Shown: in pieces, positions 1 to 35,300 of the stretch
How the letters are laid out: the number at the start of each line of letters is the position of its first letter
Numbering within the stretch: position 1 is the stretch's first letter
NCBI GenBank assembly: GCA_964017065.1
Contig: OZ024788.1
Span: 6,577,182 to 6,641,181 of the forward strand
Origin: Haliclona indistincta
Taxonomy: Eukaryota; Porifera; Demospongiae; Haplosclerida; Chalinidae
Length of the DNA: 64,000 nucleotides
Direction: 5' to 3'
The notes under the pieces: model-generated
The model's database searches: none
Told to the model about the DNA's origin: nothing
What the model saw: only the letters and a program-made list of their open reading frames with translations
Translations under genes and position numbers: made by a program

Positions 1-99
1 AGTGAGCGGGTATTATGGGTAGGTGAGTGGGTAGGTGGGTGAGTGAATAGATGGGTGGGTGTTCAAGCCAGTGAGCAACTATCTCTTTCTCTGTTTCAG

Positions 100-11978
<11,879 letters not shown>

Positions 11979-12002
11979 TGGTAGACAGGATAAAAACACA
12001 TC

Positions 12003-12008
12003 AATAAA
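12003..12008 (+). terminator. CTR9 poly(A) signal
   Basis: A canonical AATAAA lies 25 bp after the CTR9 stop codon. It is the first such hexamer downstream, so it is the likely cleavage signal, although the position is very close to the stop. Confidence 0.5.
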
Positions 12009-14032
12009 ACCTACCAATTGTATTGCATAAGATTTCTGATATCATTATTTTAAATGTACACACCTGTTCATTCTAATGTATGCTGCTGTATGCTTGTCCT
12101 GGTAGGCGGTGATGTTTTGAAACAACAGCTTTAGGCAACTTGCAAACAAGGACCTTGCTAACTCTATTAGCTACACTCGCTCGTGGGAGGAACTGAATGT
12201 ATTTTGTGCCCAAGTTGCAATGTGTATAATTTCTTATTATTGTAATCAGTGGTTCCTATTATATCATCATTGTTATTTTTTCTTACATAATACCTGTCTC
12301 TGTGTAAATGTGTTGTGACGGTGTTGGCTAAAAAATGTTTAACCATACATGTGCATTAACCTGCCTCCAGCGTTTAGATCACACCTGTTCAGGTTTATGC
12401 AATCGGCGGCACCACAAATAAATGTATTGATTCATCTTTGGTTAAGGTTTTGTGGTTTTGTAGCAGAGTCTTGGAGCTGTTGCACATTCACAGCCTTGGG
12501 CATCAACATCTGCGGGACAATTTTTCAAGCGACCTTTTGTCAAAGCAAACTAAACCACGCTCTTTCAAGGAGAGTAGTTTTGTCTATGAAGTCGTATACA
12601 CAAAATCAATGTTGATTCCACTCTTTGTGCATAGTCAAAGATTTAAGCTTGTTTTAGTGAATTTATGTGTGATTCTCTAAAAAATTTGTTAAAGTCTCAA
12701 ATTTGAGTCGTATAATTGTTAAGTTTTGTGGTACAGTCAATTTTTATGTTTTCACTGATGTGTGATTCCTTTTCTAAAAGTGAACTTAGCATAAAAATTT
12801 GATTTTTGACCTCATTCTGCATTTAAGTGAACCTGAATTGTGCACTCTTTGTGGAGTATTGCCCTGCATTTTTGTATTAAGCTAAATAAAGTATTGCTAA
12901 GGAGAATATGCTATGCACACTTGTTTGTGCTCATGGAATTTGTATGTGCTTAGACAAAGAGGCACCTCTGATCTGTACATAGCTGATGATGATCTGAGGG
13001 GTAAAGAACTGGCATCTAGCTGTCACAGACTACACTCAGACCTCCTATGATTGAGCATTTCCTGATGAGACACTCATTGTTCATGAGGTAATACTTGTGA
13101 TGGCTGTAGACAAAACATTGCGGTCCCTTTATTCCCGTGCGAACTGTTAATCTAATATTTGACAGGTAGTTTGTGAAATACATGGTAAGAGGCGATTGTA
13201 AAGAGAATATTCATTTCACAAATTTAACAGTTCAATGCATCAATTCGAATAAAGGTAAATATTTTACATGCTGGCTGCTCTTCTATGTACATGTGTGTGC
13301 TATACCCATGCCTGAGGAACTTGAAATTCTCGAGAAGGTGGTTCAAATAGTTTCCACCAACTGTGTAAGCCGCTGTGAAGAATTAGGTATTTTAAGCATT
13401 CTTTTGAAATTCTGAGTAACAGAGTAGTACATTAGGTGGACCCTTGCAAGACCCTGAGGGTATTGCCTGCTGATTGACGCAGCCACACATATTAGTTCAG
13501 AGCCGCACGACATTTATGGGTTATGAAACCGCGTTGCAGTGAACATTTCGCGCGGCGCTCGAATTTCCCGCTTAGCACGCATGCTAGGCAGCTCGGAGAT
13601 GGGATGGCGATGAAGTCGTACAGCACCCTTTGATGTGGCTACAGTGTCTAACAGTGTTCGTAACTATAGAATTCTCAGGCACTTCCTGCTTTGAGAAGAT
13701 CGCTAAGATTTACACAAACGCTGTGTTTAGGAATAGCTTACATTATAGTTGATATCGTGTGTCTGTGGAGTTTGCTTCAAGGCTCGTCGCTCAAGATCCA
13801 GCACAACCCACCGTCCAAGCCCACTCTTGTCATTTTATATACGCCCACTGGGACGGTGAACTGTGTGCCAGCAGCCTTGATTGGAACCCAGTACTATGAT
13901 CAGCTCCCGCTTAGAGCTCACAGCAGAGAGATAGCACACGCGCAGCAGTCTGCCGGAAAGTGAGCGCTTGTTCGTGTGATCAACTTGTCCTCATCTCTCC
14001 GCGCGTGTGTCTTGGTTACATCCACTGCGAGT
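12009..14032. other. CTR9-LGR intergenic region
   Basis: About 2 kb with no recognisable gene. The first 1.4 kb is AT-rich. The last 500 bp is richer in CpG (for example around 13550-13620) and probably holds the promoter and 5' UTR of the downstream LGR gene. A 90-codon open frame at 13691-13963 has no family resemblance. Confidence 0.5.
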
Positions 14033-24855
<10,823 letters not shown>

Positions 24856-25081
24856 TTCTCTTTCCTCCAGCATTATTCTCATCTCTGATCGTTTTCTTAT
24901 TTCATGTTTTTTTTTGCATTCTTCTATTGTGTGATAATTGGATGTTGTTGGTTATGTAAGTATTATGCTATGTAAACACAAATAAATTTATTTATTTAAT
25001 AATTAAAATAAACAGAGGTGCATAATTATAATGCATGTGAAGGGCAAAAAACACAGGCGCATAATTATAATACATGATGGA
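24856..25081. terminator. Convergent 3' region of LGR and PHRF1
   Basis: Only 226 bp separate the stop codons of the two convergent genes. An AT-rich block at about 24977-25015 contains AATAAA on the plus strand and its complement TTTATT, so one short segment could supply poly(A) signals in both directions. Confidence 0.55.
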
Positions 25082-28000
25082 CTAAGTAGGACAGGTGGTC
25101 GATGTGTATATTGCTACATAGTCATCAACAAGCTTCTTAACACGAGCTTCAGGCACCAGATTCTTGGTTGTTTGAACCTAAAAAAAGGACACTTAAAGTT
25201 TCAAACCAAGATTTTGATTATTGGTATACCTTGCGCAGAGCTTTCTCTGTTATCCGATACACGTGTTCCTCTGGGATATAACCTTTCTGTCTGTAATGCT
25301 CCAAAAGCTGTATCACGTACTCGCCAGCCAGCTGACAATTGAGGAGGTTACCGTTATTCTTGCTACGGGATCTGTTTGTTTCGTGTCGTGAAGTAGGAAT
25401 TGGTGAAGACCAGTTCATCGATTCAACGGGGTACACCGGTGTGTAGATACTCTCATCACTTGGAGTGGTGTCTTTTTGTTCATGAAAAAACGAGCAGCGA
25501 AAGAATGACTCAATTTTCAACTTGTGTGAAGCATAATAATGTTCCGCTTCAGAATCGTCCATCTGATCGACAGCAACACTCTGAGTGGCTGGCTCAACTG
25601 TGGGAGAGTCACTGGAGAATTGCCAAAAAGATTTGTAGAAATGATTCGGAGAAGAAAGGCACATGTCTGAAGGAGAATGAGCAGTGTCTGCCATAATTGC
25701 CGGGCAGTTCAGTTCCATTTGGTTTTGGTCAGCTACAGCATCTAGCCAATCACTACAGTCCATAGATTGTTGAGGACTATGGCAAGAACGAGGAAACAAA
25801 GCACGGAGTGAAGGTAACTGATTTTCATATTCTGTAGGAGGATAATGGGCAGGCGTAGAATAGTGACTTTGCTCTTCGCACTGATATGCTGAATCCACTT
25901 CTTGGTATTGTCTTTCTGAAGGCTCTGGATAGTGGAAGTCCAATGATGATGGCACTTCACACATATAACGATGCTCAAGAGAGGGCTCAATATCTGAGGA
26001 TGGTTCTGATTTGATTAACATCTGTGTGTGGAATGGTGTAAAATTAATCTCCGAGGGCTTAGACTTTATCAATGATTGATGCAAGAATTTTTTGTCTTCA
26101 CATTGGTCAGAGTAGAAAGGACTAAAGAGTGGCTGTGGTCGAGAAGGGCTGTCAAGAAAGCAATCAGATGAACAGAGTTGATCAAGAGAATTGTCTTGTG
26201 GTTGAGAAAATAGATTTTGTTCTGGAGAAATAGGTCGTGGCTCCTGTTTGATATGGACACGATTGCTCAGTTCAGGAAACAAAGGGACACAAGGAATTGC
26301 TTTCTTCTCTGCTAATGTGGAAAGAGGTGTCTGGTACATTTGAGGCGCTGTATTGGGTAAATTTAACGAAACAGAAGAAGTTGTAGCAGTTGGAGTGAGA
26401 GAAGGAAAATGGTCTTTAAGTTGTTTAGATTGATCACATCTTGATTGCTGGGTTTGGGGCTTAAACTGTTGAGAATCTTTCTGCTGCCTGCTTAACAAGG
26501 GCTTGGATTGAGCCAACTGGTCTTGCTGCCAAATTGATTGGGGCTTGAAATGCTTCGGTAAGCCAATTTGTTCCCGCCTTCTGCGCCTTCGTCGACGAGC
26601 TCGATTATTACACTTTTTGATTGGTTTCGAAACCTTTTCAGAAGTGGTTCCCAAATTTCTAAAAGTTGACTCGGTAATGTGGCCTGTAGCCTCTTCTTTA
26701 GAAGACTCTATTGCAACAGACTGAACATAAGGACTGGAATTTTGCTCTTGAAAGCTGGGTGCCTGATTATAATGCACACTTGGATCTTGATCATCTGATG
26801 TTGGGACTTGAAGGCAATAAAAATTTTTAGAATTAAAACTGTGAAATGGTGTACTTTGAGAAGAAACGCGAGCCAAAGGACAAGAACTTGAAGCTTTAAT
26901 ATTTTGAGGAGGAGAGTTAGGAGCCTGAGAAAGAGAACTGAAAACCTGAACATCTTGAGCACAAAAACTTGCAGCCTGAGCGTCTTGAGGAAGAGAGTTA
27001 GGAGTCCAAGAATCAGAAGTATCGCCATAAGCCCGAACACTTTGAAGACTAGAATGGGAAACTTGAGTATTACAAGAATGGCCATGAGAAGGAAGATCTT
27101 TAGAATGAGCCCGAATATATTGAGAACGAGAATCCTCATTTTCTTGAGAATAGCGGGCCATTTCTAATGTCACTTTCTTTCTAGATCTAATAGGCACATG
27201 GATTTTGGGTTGCACTGCTTCAATCGAGCCATCACGATGAAAAATGTGCTCTTTAGCTTGTAAATTATCCAACCCTTGGCATATTGCACCAACATAGTCT
27301 GTTGTGGATGGCCTATAGAGTAGGGCAAGAAATAGCATGGTAGTTTGTGGTTAAATAGGCGAATAACACCACTGATAAGGCAGCTGTTGACACATACGTT
27401 CAGGAATCATCACAGAGAAAAACCAAAGATTTGAGAAATCTTCTGTAGCAGTACCAACTAAGTACAGAATTTTGCACGGGCCTGATATAAAAATCACACT
27501 AAGCTTTCTACATTCAGGCCACTCTGAAATGCAAACACCATGAAGGAGGGCAGTCATGACCATGTGATTAAATTTATTATTGCAAAACTGGCACAGATTG
27601 CCGTAATTCTCCAAGGGTCAAGACTTGACTACATCAACAAAGCCACTTGGAAAGCTAGTTCATAATTACGCCTGGGCTCCTCCCTAAACTAAAGTCCATC
27701 ACTTTTGCTGTTACATCATTTATTATAGCACAATTACAGTGGAACACACGAAGAGAGTAGAAAAGTGAATTCTTGACATATTGGTCCATATCTATGGAAG
27801 GAACAGACCTAGAGACATTTTGCATATAATTATCATTATGATCCCCTATCCTTACTGATCACCCTGATTTATAAGGCTTCTCGTCAGGTTACACCCACGT
27901 GACACAAAATGGCGGAATATATGACTGACTGGAAAGACACCGTCAGGTTAGGATTTTTCAAACCGCTGGTAGTTAAGATTTCTTAACGCTGAAGTAAGAC

Positions 28001-31000
28001 TCTCACTCTGGCCGCTTACCTGTGAACCGACAATTTAGTCCCGAACTGTGTTACTTCGTCGACAGCGAGGGAAAAATGGCTTTTTCCAGTGGTCAAAGTG
28101 TTAGGTTAGGAAAATCCGATTCTCTGGGAGTTAAGCTCTTAAACATGGAAAATGAAACGCCAATACATTCATCTTTACTTTAGAACTTGCGCAGAGTCTG
28201 TAGAAATACGCAAATCAACAAACTCAACTGTTCTCTGCTAGAGAGCTGTTTTCTGACCACCATCTTGCTAGTTTAATGGATTTTTGTGATGTCACGCATA
28301 ATAAATATTATCATACGATGAGTCATAACCAATACATAATACATTGAATCAGTTTAATAGTTATGACTCATCACTGGCTAATAACCAACGTGTGACATCA
28401 CAAAATCCATTAAACTAGCAAGATGGCGGTCAGAAAACAGCTCTCTAGCAGAGAACAGTTTTTGTATTAACTTTCTACAGACTCTGCGAAAGTTCTAAAG
28501 TAAAGATGAATGTATTGGCGTTTCATTTTCCAAGTTTAAGAGCTTAACTCCCAGAGAGTCGGATTTTCCTAACCTAATACTTTGACCACTGGAAAAAGCC
28601 ATTTTTCCCTCGCTGTCGACGAAGTAACACAGTTTGGGACCAAATTGTCGGTTCACAGGTAAGCGGCCAGAGTGAGAGTCTTACTTCAGCGTTAAGAAAT
28701 CTTAACTACCAGCGGTTTGAAAAATTCTAACCTAACGGTGTCTTTCCAGTCAGTCATATATTCTGCCATTTTGTGTCACGTGGGTGTCACCTGACAAGAA
28801 GCCTTACAAATCAGGGTGATCAGTAAGGATAGGGGATCATAATGATATATGCAACATGTCTCTAGGTCTGTTCCTTCCATAGATATGGACCAATATGTCA
28901 AGAATTCACTTTTCTACTCTCTTCGTGTGTTCCACTGTAAGTCATTATCTGGTGGGTGTGTCTACATGTCAGTGAAAAATATTTGCAAAAACTAAACTCT
29001 AATTGGAAGTGCCTAATACTAATAATTTATTGTGAGCATAAAATTGTTGGCTTTGGGCTGGTACAAAATTAAGATTTGCTCATGCAGGCAAATTCCCAGA
29101 CAGACGCCCTTTGGACATTACCCAGACGTCCTGGTTCCAGGGGTGTCAATTTAGGATCACATACAGAGTCCACAAAAAGTGGGTGTTCGGGTTCTGCTAT
29201 CAAACGTGCTATAATTGACATTGATATATCAGTCTGAGCATTTGACTGCATGAGCAAATGGGTGGTGGGCTAGAGCTTGTCGATGGAATAATGTTGAAAG
29301 TATCGGGATATTCGCAATTTCACAGAGGAAAGCATAAAACTTTTGCCTTCCTGGAGTGATCTATGGGGAAATAAACGGACATCCCAAACAAAACTGGAAA
29401 TGCAGAACAAAAGGGCACCTCTAAGCATGCTTGCCTCTCCAACATGGAAAAACACACAAGGACTCTACTTTGGGGCTCACTAAAACAAGGATTAAAGTGA
29501 CTATACATAACTTCGGTTAAAACTCGCACATCATAAATTGTGCAGTAACCTAAGGTAGGGACTCCTATCTCCACATGCAAGTTAATACCTATTGGCGGTC
29601 AAAGCAGGAATACGACAGATCCTTGTATCCAACATTGTTACACGTGGCCAGAGCATTACACTTAAAACGCAACGCATGTTAGAGGGTATAACTTACATGT
29701 GGAGATGCCACACAATTAATAAGGAAAGAGATCACACCAAAGGTATGCAAAGCAGGAACGCATATGGGAAAGCGTTCAACCCATTGTGGCAGTATCAATA
29801 TCCAAATGTAAACTCCAACACCTTGCGTGTTCAAATGTAAGTTTTTTGCACACTAGCCAAAAGGCAACATAACACCATGTATAGGTTCATACAAGCAGCA
29901 TACTATGCTGACAGCAAAAAACAGCAGTTTGTTACTTCTAAAGTATCTGTTACAGAATGACAGCGTCAATGATCTTCGATGGGAACAGAATTGGGGTAAA
30001 ATGTTAGATTGAACCATCCATGTGGTTTTCATTTTAAATTCAGCATCAAACGTAGTACGATGTACCATTTAACTTTATACCAGTAACAGTGATGACCTTA
30101 AGCAAAGCTTATGTAGTTAGTCCGTATGCTGGGTATCATTTGAGTATTTGAACGCGAGTGTCCAGTCTTCAGTAACCGCTTGGAACTGTGTTGAAGAAGA
30201 CACTATCAACTCTGGGTTTGTACCAAGCTAACTGTAACATCACTCGCCTTAGGCTTCCTCCGTTAGTAATTACCACGCCACTAGCAGTGGAGTTTACATT
30301 TGGATAAAATCGCTCTAATGCGTTCCTGCCATTAAGTAAAGGAATCTTACCTAGAAAACTTCTGCTCTTCAGAAATTGGCCTTCTTGTTGAAGATATAGT
30401 AAGATCAATGGGCTGGTCGTGAGTTGGTGAAGAGTGAAGGACATTTGAACGACTAGAGGCCAATCGAGGAGAAGATGAAGATTTTTCTATTGGCAACTTG
30501 TCCAACATTACAGTACAGTAACGCATGGGTACCGTCAAGTTCTGTGACCTTTGATAAGCTTTAGGACGCTTTTGTCGTACTGTGCTCACACCAGGTGCCT
30601 GCCAGACACCTTGAGCAATTCGCTGGGCAGCAACTAAACCATCTTGGCTACTGGAGCATCTATGAGATGCAATCACAGCTTGCCGGATGGAAATACTTGG
30701 AGCCTGTCCACCAGTGGCTACCGTCCTAGCTCTGCTCATGGGGGAGGAGGGCACTCTGGCACCTCTACTACTACTCCCAGAGCTCAAAAAATCAAATTCC
30801 CTAATCTTATTATCAATCGGGCTGTCTTGACCACGTTCCAAATTTAACTTTTTGTGCTTGCGTTTTTGTTTGTTAACCAGATAGCCACCTCTTTTTAAGA
30901 CAATGTGTTGCTTATCTGATCCCATGGAAGACTTGGAATGCTGGTTTCTGCTAGTCATAAAATCAACATCACTATCATTTGATGAAGTCGAGCTTTGCGC

Positions 31001-31997
31001 CTGTGAGGCCACAGAAGAAGAGTGCGAACTGCTGGAAGAAGATTTCTCAAAGTCTTTCATATCCTCCTCATCAATGGAAGAAGCAGCCTCTTTCGAATCT
31101 TCTGCAGCCAATGCCGATGATGATTTGGGCAACTCTGGCTGCTTGCCTTCCAATACAATGATATCTTCCTGCTCACTTTCACTGCTACTGTCATCAACAG
31201 TGTCACCGGACACCAATACACCTCTAACTATAGGCTCGCAATGTTTACAATACCAGTTGCCCGTTGGGACCTTCTTGAGTTTGGGAACAAGACAATTTGT
31301 GTGATATCTAGAGAGAGAAAACACAATATTATTAAGTACTAAGCTGGAAAAGTTGCAATACCCTTTGTCACAACCATCACAGAGCAGTAGTCTGCCTTCT
31401 CTTGTGCACTGACCACACACCTGAATATTATCCAGCAAGCCATATGAATGCACTGTAACAACTTTCACACACCTCACAATAAGTAAGCCCATAGGGGTCA
31501 ACAAGCACTTGGTCCAAGTTATGGTCCTCTACATCAACCTGGAAATGTGACAGCAAATATTGTTGAGATTAACAGCATTCAAGGATGTGTCAGAGAAATG
31601 TACAAGGCACAACTATTTCTTTCAGAATCAAGACTACAAAATACTGCTCTAACACCTGATAAAAATGCAGGGCCATACCTGTCTACTGCATTTCCTGTCA
31701 ATATCAAATACTTCAATGATGTTGAACTTGACTCTATCCACAGGACACGTGTTCACATTCTGTGCACAAATAATCATATGACACAAAGAGGAGCTTCAAA
31801 TTTGAGAAATCAATTTTACAAAGACTTACCTTTGACCATTCATAGAGGCAAGTGAAACAAAACACGTGGTTACAAGTATCCGGCTTGCCCAATTCGCATT
31901 TCTTCAGCTTTCTCATGCAAACAGGACAAAATTTGGGGGTTGAAAGAGGACTAGCTGATTCCGATGATGAACTGCTGGTTCCACTCACCGGCTCCAT
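25082..31997 (-). CDS. PHRF1: PHRF1-like PHD and RING finger protein
   Basis: Nuclear RING E3-type protein predicted to bind the phosphorylated RNA polymerase II tail. Seven exons on the minus strand join in frame to 1169 aa: 31830-31997, 31679-31759, 31473-31538, 31362-31420, 30351-31307, 25230-27312 and 25082-25177. The start is MEPVSGT; the frame upstream has no in-frame ATG. Domains in order are: RING (CPVCMRKL, CNHVFCFTC, NTCPVDR); PHD (TYCEVCGQC, LLLCDGCDKGYHTNC, WYCKHC); a long Ser/Gln/Pro-rich disordered middle with an RRRRRRRRE stretch; and a helical SRI-like C-terminus (AGEYVIQLLEHYRQKGYIP ... LVDDYVAIYT). RING followed by PHD plus an SRI-like tail is the PHRF1 architecture. The protein is shorter than the vertebrate form. 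The PHD is split by an intron of only 54 bp. The 3 kb intron at 27313-30350 contains a large palindrome. Confidence 0.9.
27737..28937. mobile_element. 1.2-kb foldback (palindromic) DNA element in PHRF1 intron
   Basis: Two arms of more than 500 bp are nearly perfect inverted repeats (about 27737-28290 and 28390-28937) around a spacer of about 100 bp. The ends are CAGTGGAACACACGAAG and its complement CTTCGTGTGTTCCACTG, each flanked by TA (27735-27736 and 28938-28939). That fits a Tc1/mariner-type target-site duplication. The first nine bases (CAGTGGAAC) equal those of the small MITE family in this window. No coding capacity was seen. The transcript would fold into a very long hairpin. Confidence 0.9.
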
Positions 31998-32361
31998 ATT
32001 CGACACGGACTGCAGCAGTGCTTCTGCTTGCTTGCACTTCCTGTGTCGAAGAGCCAGGCGCACACTGCATGCAACGATGGTGCACAGTCATGAGGCGCTC
32101 ACGTGATGCATTTTATAAGCACGTGACCGACATGAATTCTTGCGTGACAGTCTCATGATAGTGGCGTGCTAAGAGCTAGGAGGGTGTGCCATTCAGCAGT
32201 ACTCCTGTTCTGATCTCTCGTGGAAGGTGAGCGCTCATTCCAACTACGGCCAGGACGTCGGAGCGTTCTCCTGAGCTGCGAGTATTTTATTTTTTCCCCA
32301 TAGAGATCAACCGGTGCCGGAACTACAAGCAGAGTCTCGCTCTTGGCTGGTCTCGTCCGTC
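31998..32361. promoter_or_regulatory. Shared PHRF1/MOB2 promoter region
   Basis: The divergent start codons of PHRF1 (minus) and MOB2 (plus) are 364 bp apart. The interval must hold both 5' UTRs and promoters unless upstream non-coding exons exist. No TATA box was recognised. Confidence 0.55.
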
Positions 32362-35300
32362 ATGTCGTTCTTGTTCAGGTAAGAATTTCTCTATTATCGA
32401 GTTATATGCTGTTAGCGATCGTAAGACAGCGCTGCCGTGGTTGTATGAGCAATCACGCGCACGCTTAATACGATCGACCAGCTGTAGAATGGAATGTCCC
32501 TGCCTTACACCAACGCCATAACCTTTCATCCACCACATCCTGGACCTGGTACTTGATCCAAACTATTCGTACACATGTACACACCCGTAGCCATCATCTG
32601 TCACTGCTGTCTTGCAGTGTATAATTTATTGATTTTTCATCAACTGGTGTTTATCCTTAGTTGGTACGGAGAGACTAGACCGTTGTTAGTAACAAGTTAT
32701 GTAAGTGTATTGTACAGCCATCCACAACTATCAATTCGTGTAGTGTCTGGTGATAGATTAGAGTTTTGTGATAGATAGGGTAGAGTACGTAAGAGAGAGA
32801 GAGAGAGAAAGAGGGAGAGAGAGGTGCTAATGGTATTAGCATGCCTTGTTCAACTACATTAACAGTGTTCTCAACTATGACCCATTTATGCTCCGAATAT
32901 CCTTGAATGGAGGATGCCTTGAGTGAATGTATGCTAAGCATGTTTTCCATACTAGTAGATGGGTCCATGGGCGTTGTATCTTGTACTGGTGTGGATTCTG
33001 CAGTCTTGTACATGCATTGGAAAGAGGAATTCTGCTGCGTTTTCCTGGGATGGTATGAAAATGTGTTTCTGACCAACTTGTTATGTCCACATCTCGTGTT
33101 TACTCTGGTTGGTTATTGAAAAACATGGATCACGTACCTGCGTATGCACTGTTTTGGATAGCTTTGATAAACCAGTCTTGTAGATTCTTGTTTGCCAAAT
33201 TAAGCATCAATATTCAGTTTCATAAACTTCTATGGTAAACTCCTTACACCTAGATAATTGCATTTTGAAGCAGCTTATGGTGGGAATAAGAGAATGTTCA
33301 AAATAGCTCTTAATTCAATTTCTATGCAGCGTTGATTATTGTAAACCCCTTAGGGATTTGTCAATCGCTCTGGCATGTGATAATAGCAAGCTAATACTAA
33401 AGTACAATAATATTATTGGACTATTCAAATATCGCACACAGTTGACTAACCACACTCGTGCTCTTTCAGCATTCGTCTGCCAATATTGTTTATTGTGCTG
33501 TCTGTTTTTCCTTTATTTGGCTCTGGCTTAGTCATAATTATGTCCAGTAAGCATGATGTCTGTCGTTTCCTTACAATAACTGGTGCACAGTGCATGTACG
33601 GACATGTTGGTGCTAGTTTGTTCAATGTGTTCTGTAAATTTGTGCAAAGTGCATAGACTGAGTTTGCTCTGTACTGCAGATATTGTATGTTAGTCTGAGA
33701 GTAAACATGTTTTAGCAATTTTTTATGTATATAGGAGCTCTTTGATCATAAAGTGATTTGAATGTATATTAGCCGTTCGACTTGTTTGATTTGTAGAATG
33801 GAGTGTACAGTAGCTCATTTTGACAAATTCTGTGCTTTGATATTGGTTGCTTCGAGTGCTTGAACTATAGATAATTGTACTACGTAAATTCTATGCATAG
33901 AACCACGAATTGTTCTGTAGGAATAGTGTCTAGTACATTTGACCTTATTCTTTGCATGGTAGGAAACGAGATTGTCACATTCTGAGCATAGTAGCCTAAT
34001 CCTTATATTTTTGTTTAATTTGTCTCAATCACAGTTGTTTTTAGGAGGTTGATTTGCTTTTCACACTGCCCAGTTTTATAGACAATGTGTCTTTTACATG
34101 CTGTTTTAAAGTCCGGGTATATATATATTACCTGTGTCACTTTTGTATATCACGCTCATTTTATCAAGCGTTCGTCTGACATGTTGTTCTGGTTTATACT
34201 CAGCTGTTTCAGTCACATTTCAGTGATACTTTCCACGGGCACTGTAATAGTCTGTGCACCATACTGTTCATCCGGGAGCTTTTATGCTTTACATAAAATG
34301 AGCGGAGAGGTTACATATCACCAGCCTTGTCTTGACAATTTGTGGTATGATTGGAATGTTCTGCCTGTACACACTGAGATGTGAATGCTGTAATTGTCTA
34401 ATTGACCATACAGCACCTTTGAATATTGTTAGTAACCCATTGCTAAACACGTATCCATTGCCTGTTCGTACCAGTGCCAGAGACTCAACGGTGTGGACAG
34501 AGAATAGACCTTTATATGTTCCTTAGTTTAAATTTTTTTTGTTTTGCCTTGCCAAGCCCCATTATTGATGGTTAACCTTGTGCCCTAGGCTATAGAGCTT
34601 ATTCATTATTTCACTTCACTTAATTCATTTATCACTGGTATATATTGTACATTCTTGATGAATGGCATTTCACTCTTTCACCAACTTAGTTTTTCTAGTG
34701 TATGGGCGGCCTCAAGATTTAGCACCTGACCTCTGTCAGATTGGCTGTATAAAGCACTAGGAAACCTTGTTACCAAAACAATATTTTAGGGAATAGATGT
34801 ACTATCTACTCACAGAAACATTTCTCAGCAACACACGACACAAAAAAAACATTGCTAACATACACTAACTGACATTGATGTTGGAAAGCATCAGTTTCTT
34901 AGTGTAAGGCGGTCTTAAGAATTTAGCAACAGTGGGAGTCACATAGGATACAAATTGCAAATCACAGTATAAAGTGAATACAACTCTTAGATCAGTTACA
35001 TTCAAGGCAACCTGTATTACAGCCAAAATTGTATGTAGAACTCCAAAGCTAAGGTCCTTTAGATCTTGCATTCTATGCTGGTGCCCAAAACCAAAAAAAA
35101 TCTGACTGCATTTAATTTATCACTTTTCCTCAATACTTTTGCAAGCATCATCCCATCTTGTTCAAGAGTCGTCCCTACACTTTTCACTAAAGCTTTTTTC
35201 TTACTTTACTTTGATTTATTTTATCCCTTTTTCTCAATTCTGTGTTCTTGTTAGTAGGGATAAAAACAAGTCACAACAGAACAACACAGAAGAGAAGAGA

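Noticed and set aside
13691..13963. 90-codon frame upstream of the LGR gene
   Set aside because: No ATG-supported family match. It lies in the probable promoter and 5' UTR, and a frame of this length can occur by chance.
30903..31304. 133-codon plus-strand frame
   Set aside because: It is antisense to the Ser/Glu-rich PHRF1 exon. Low-complexity complement explains its length.
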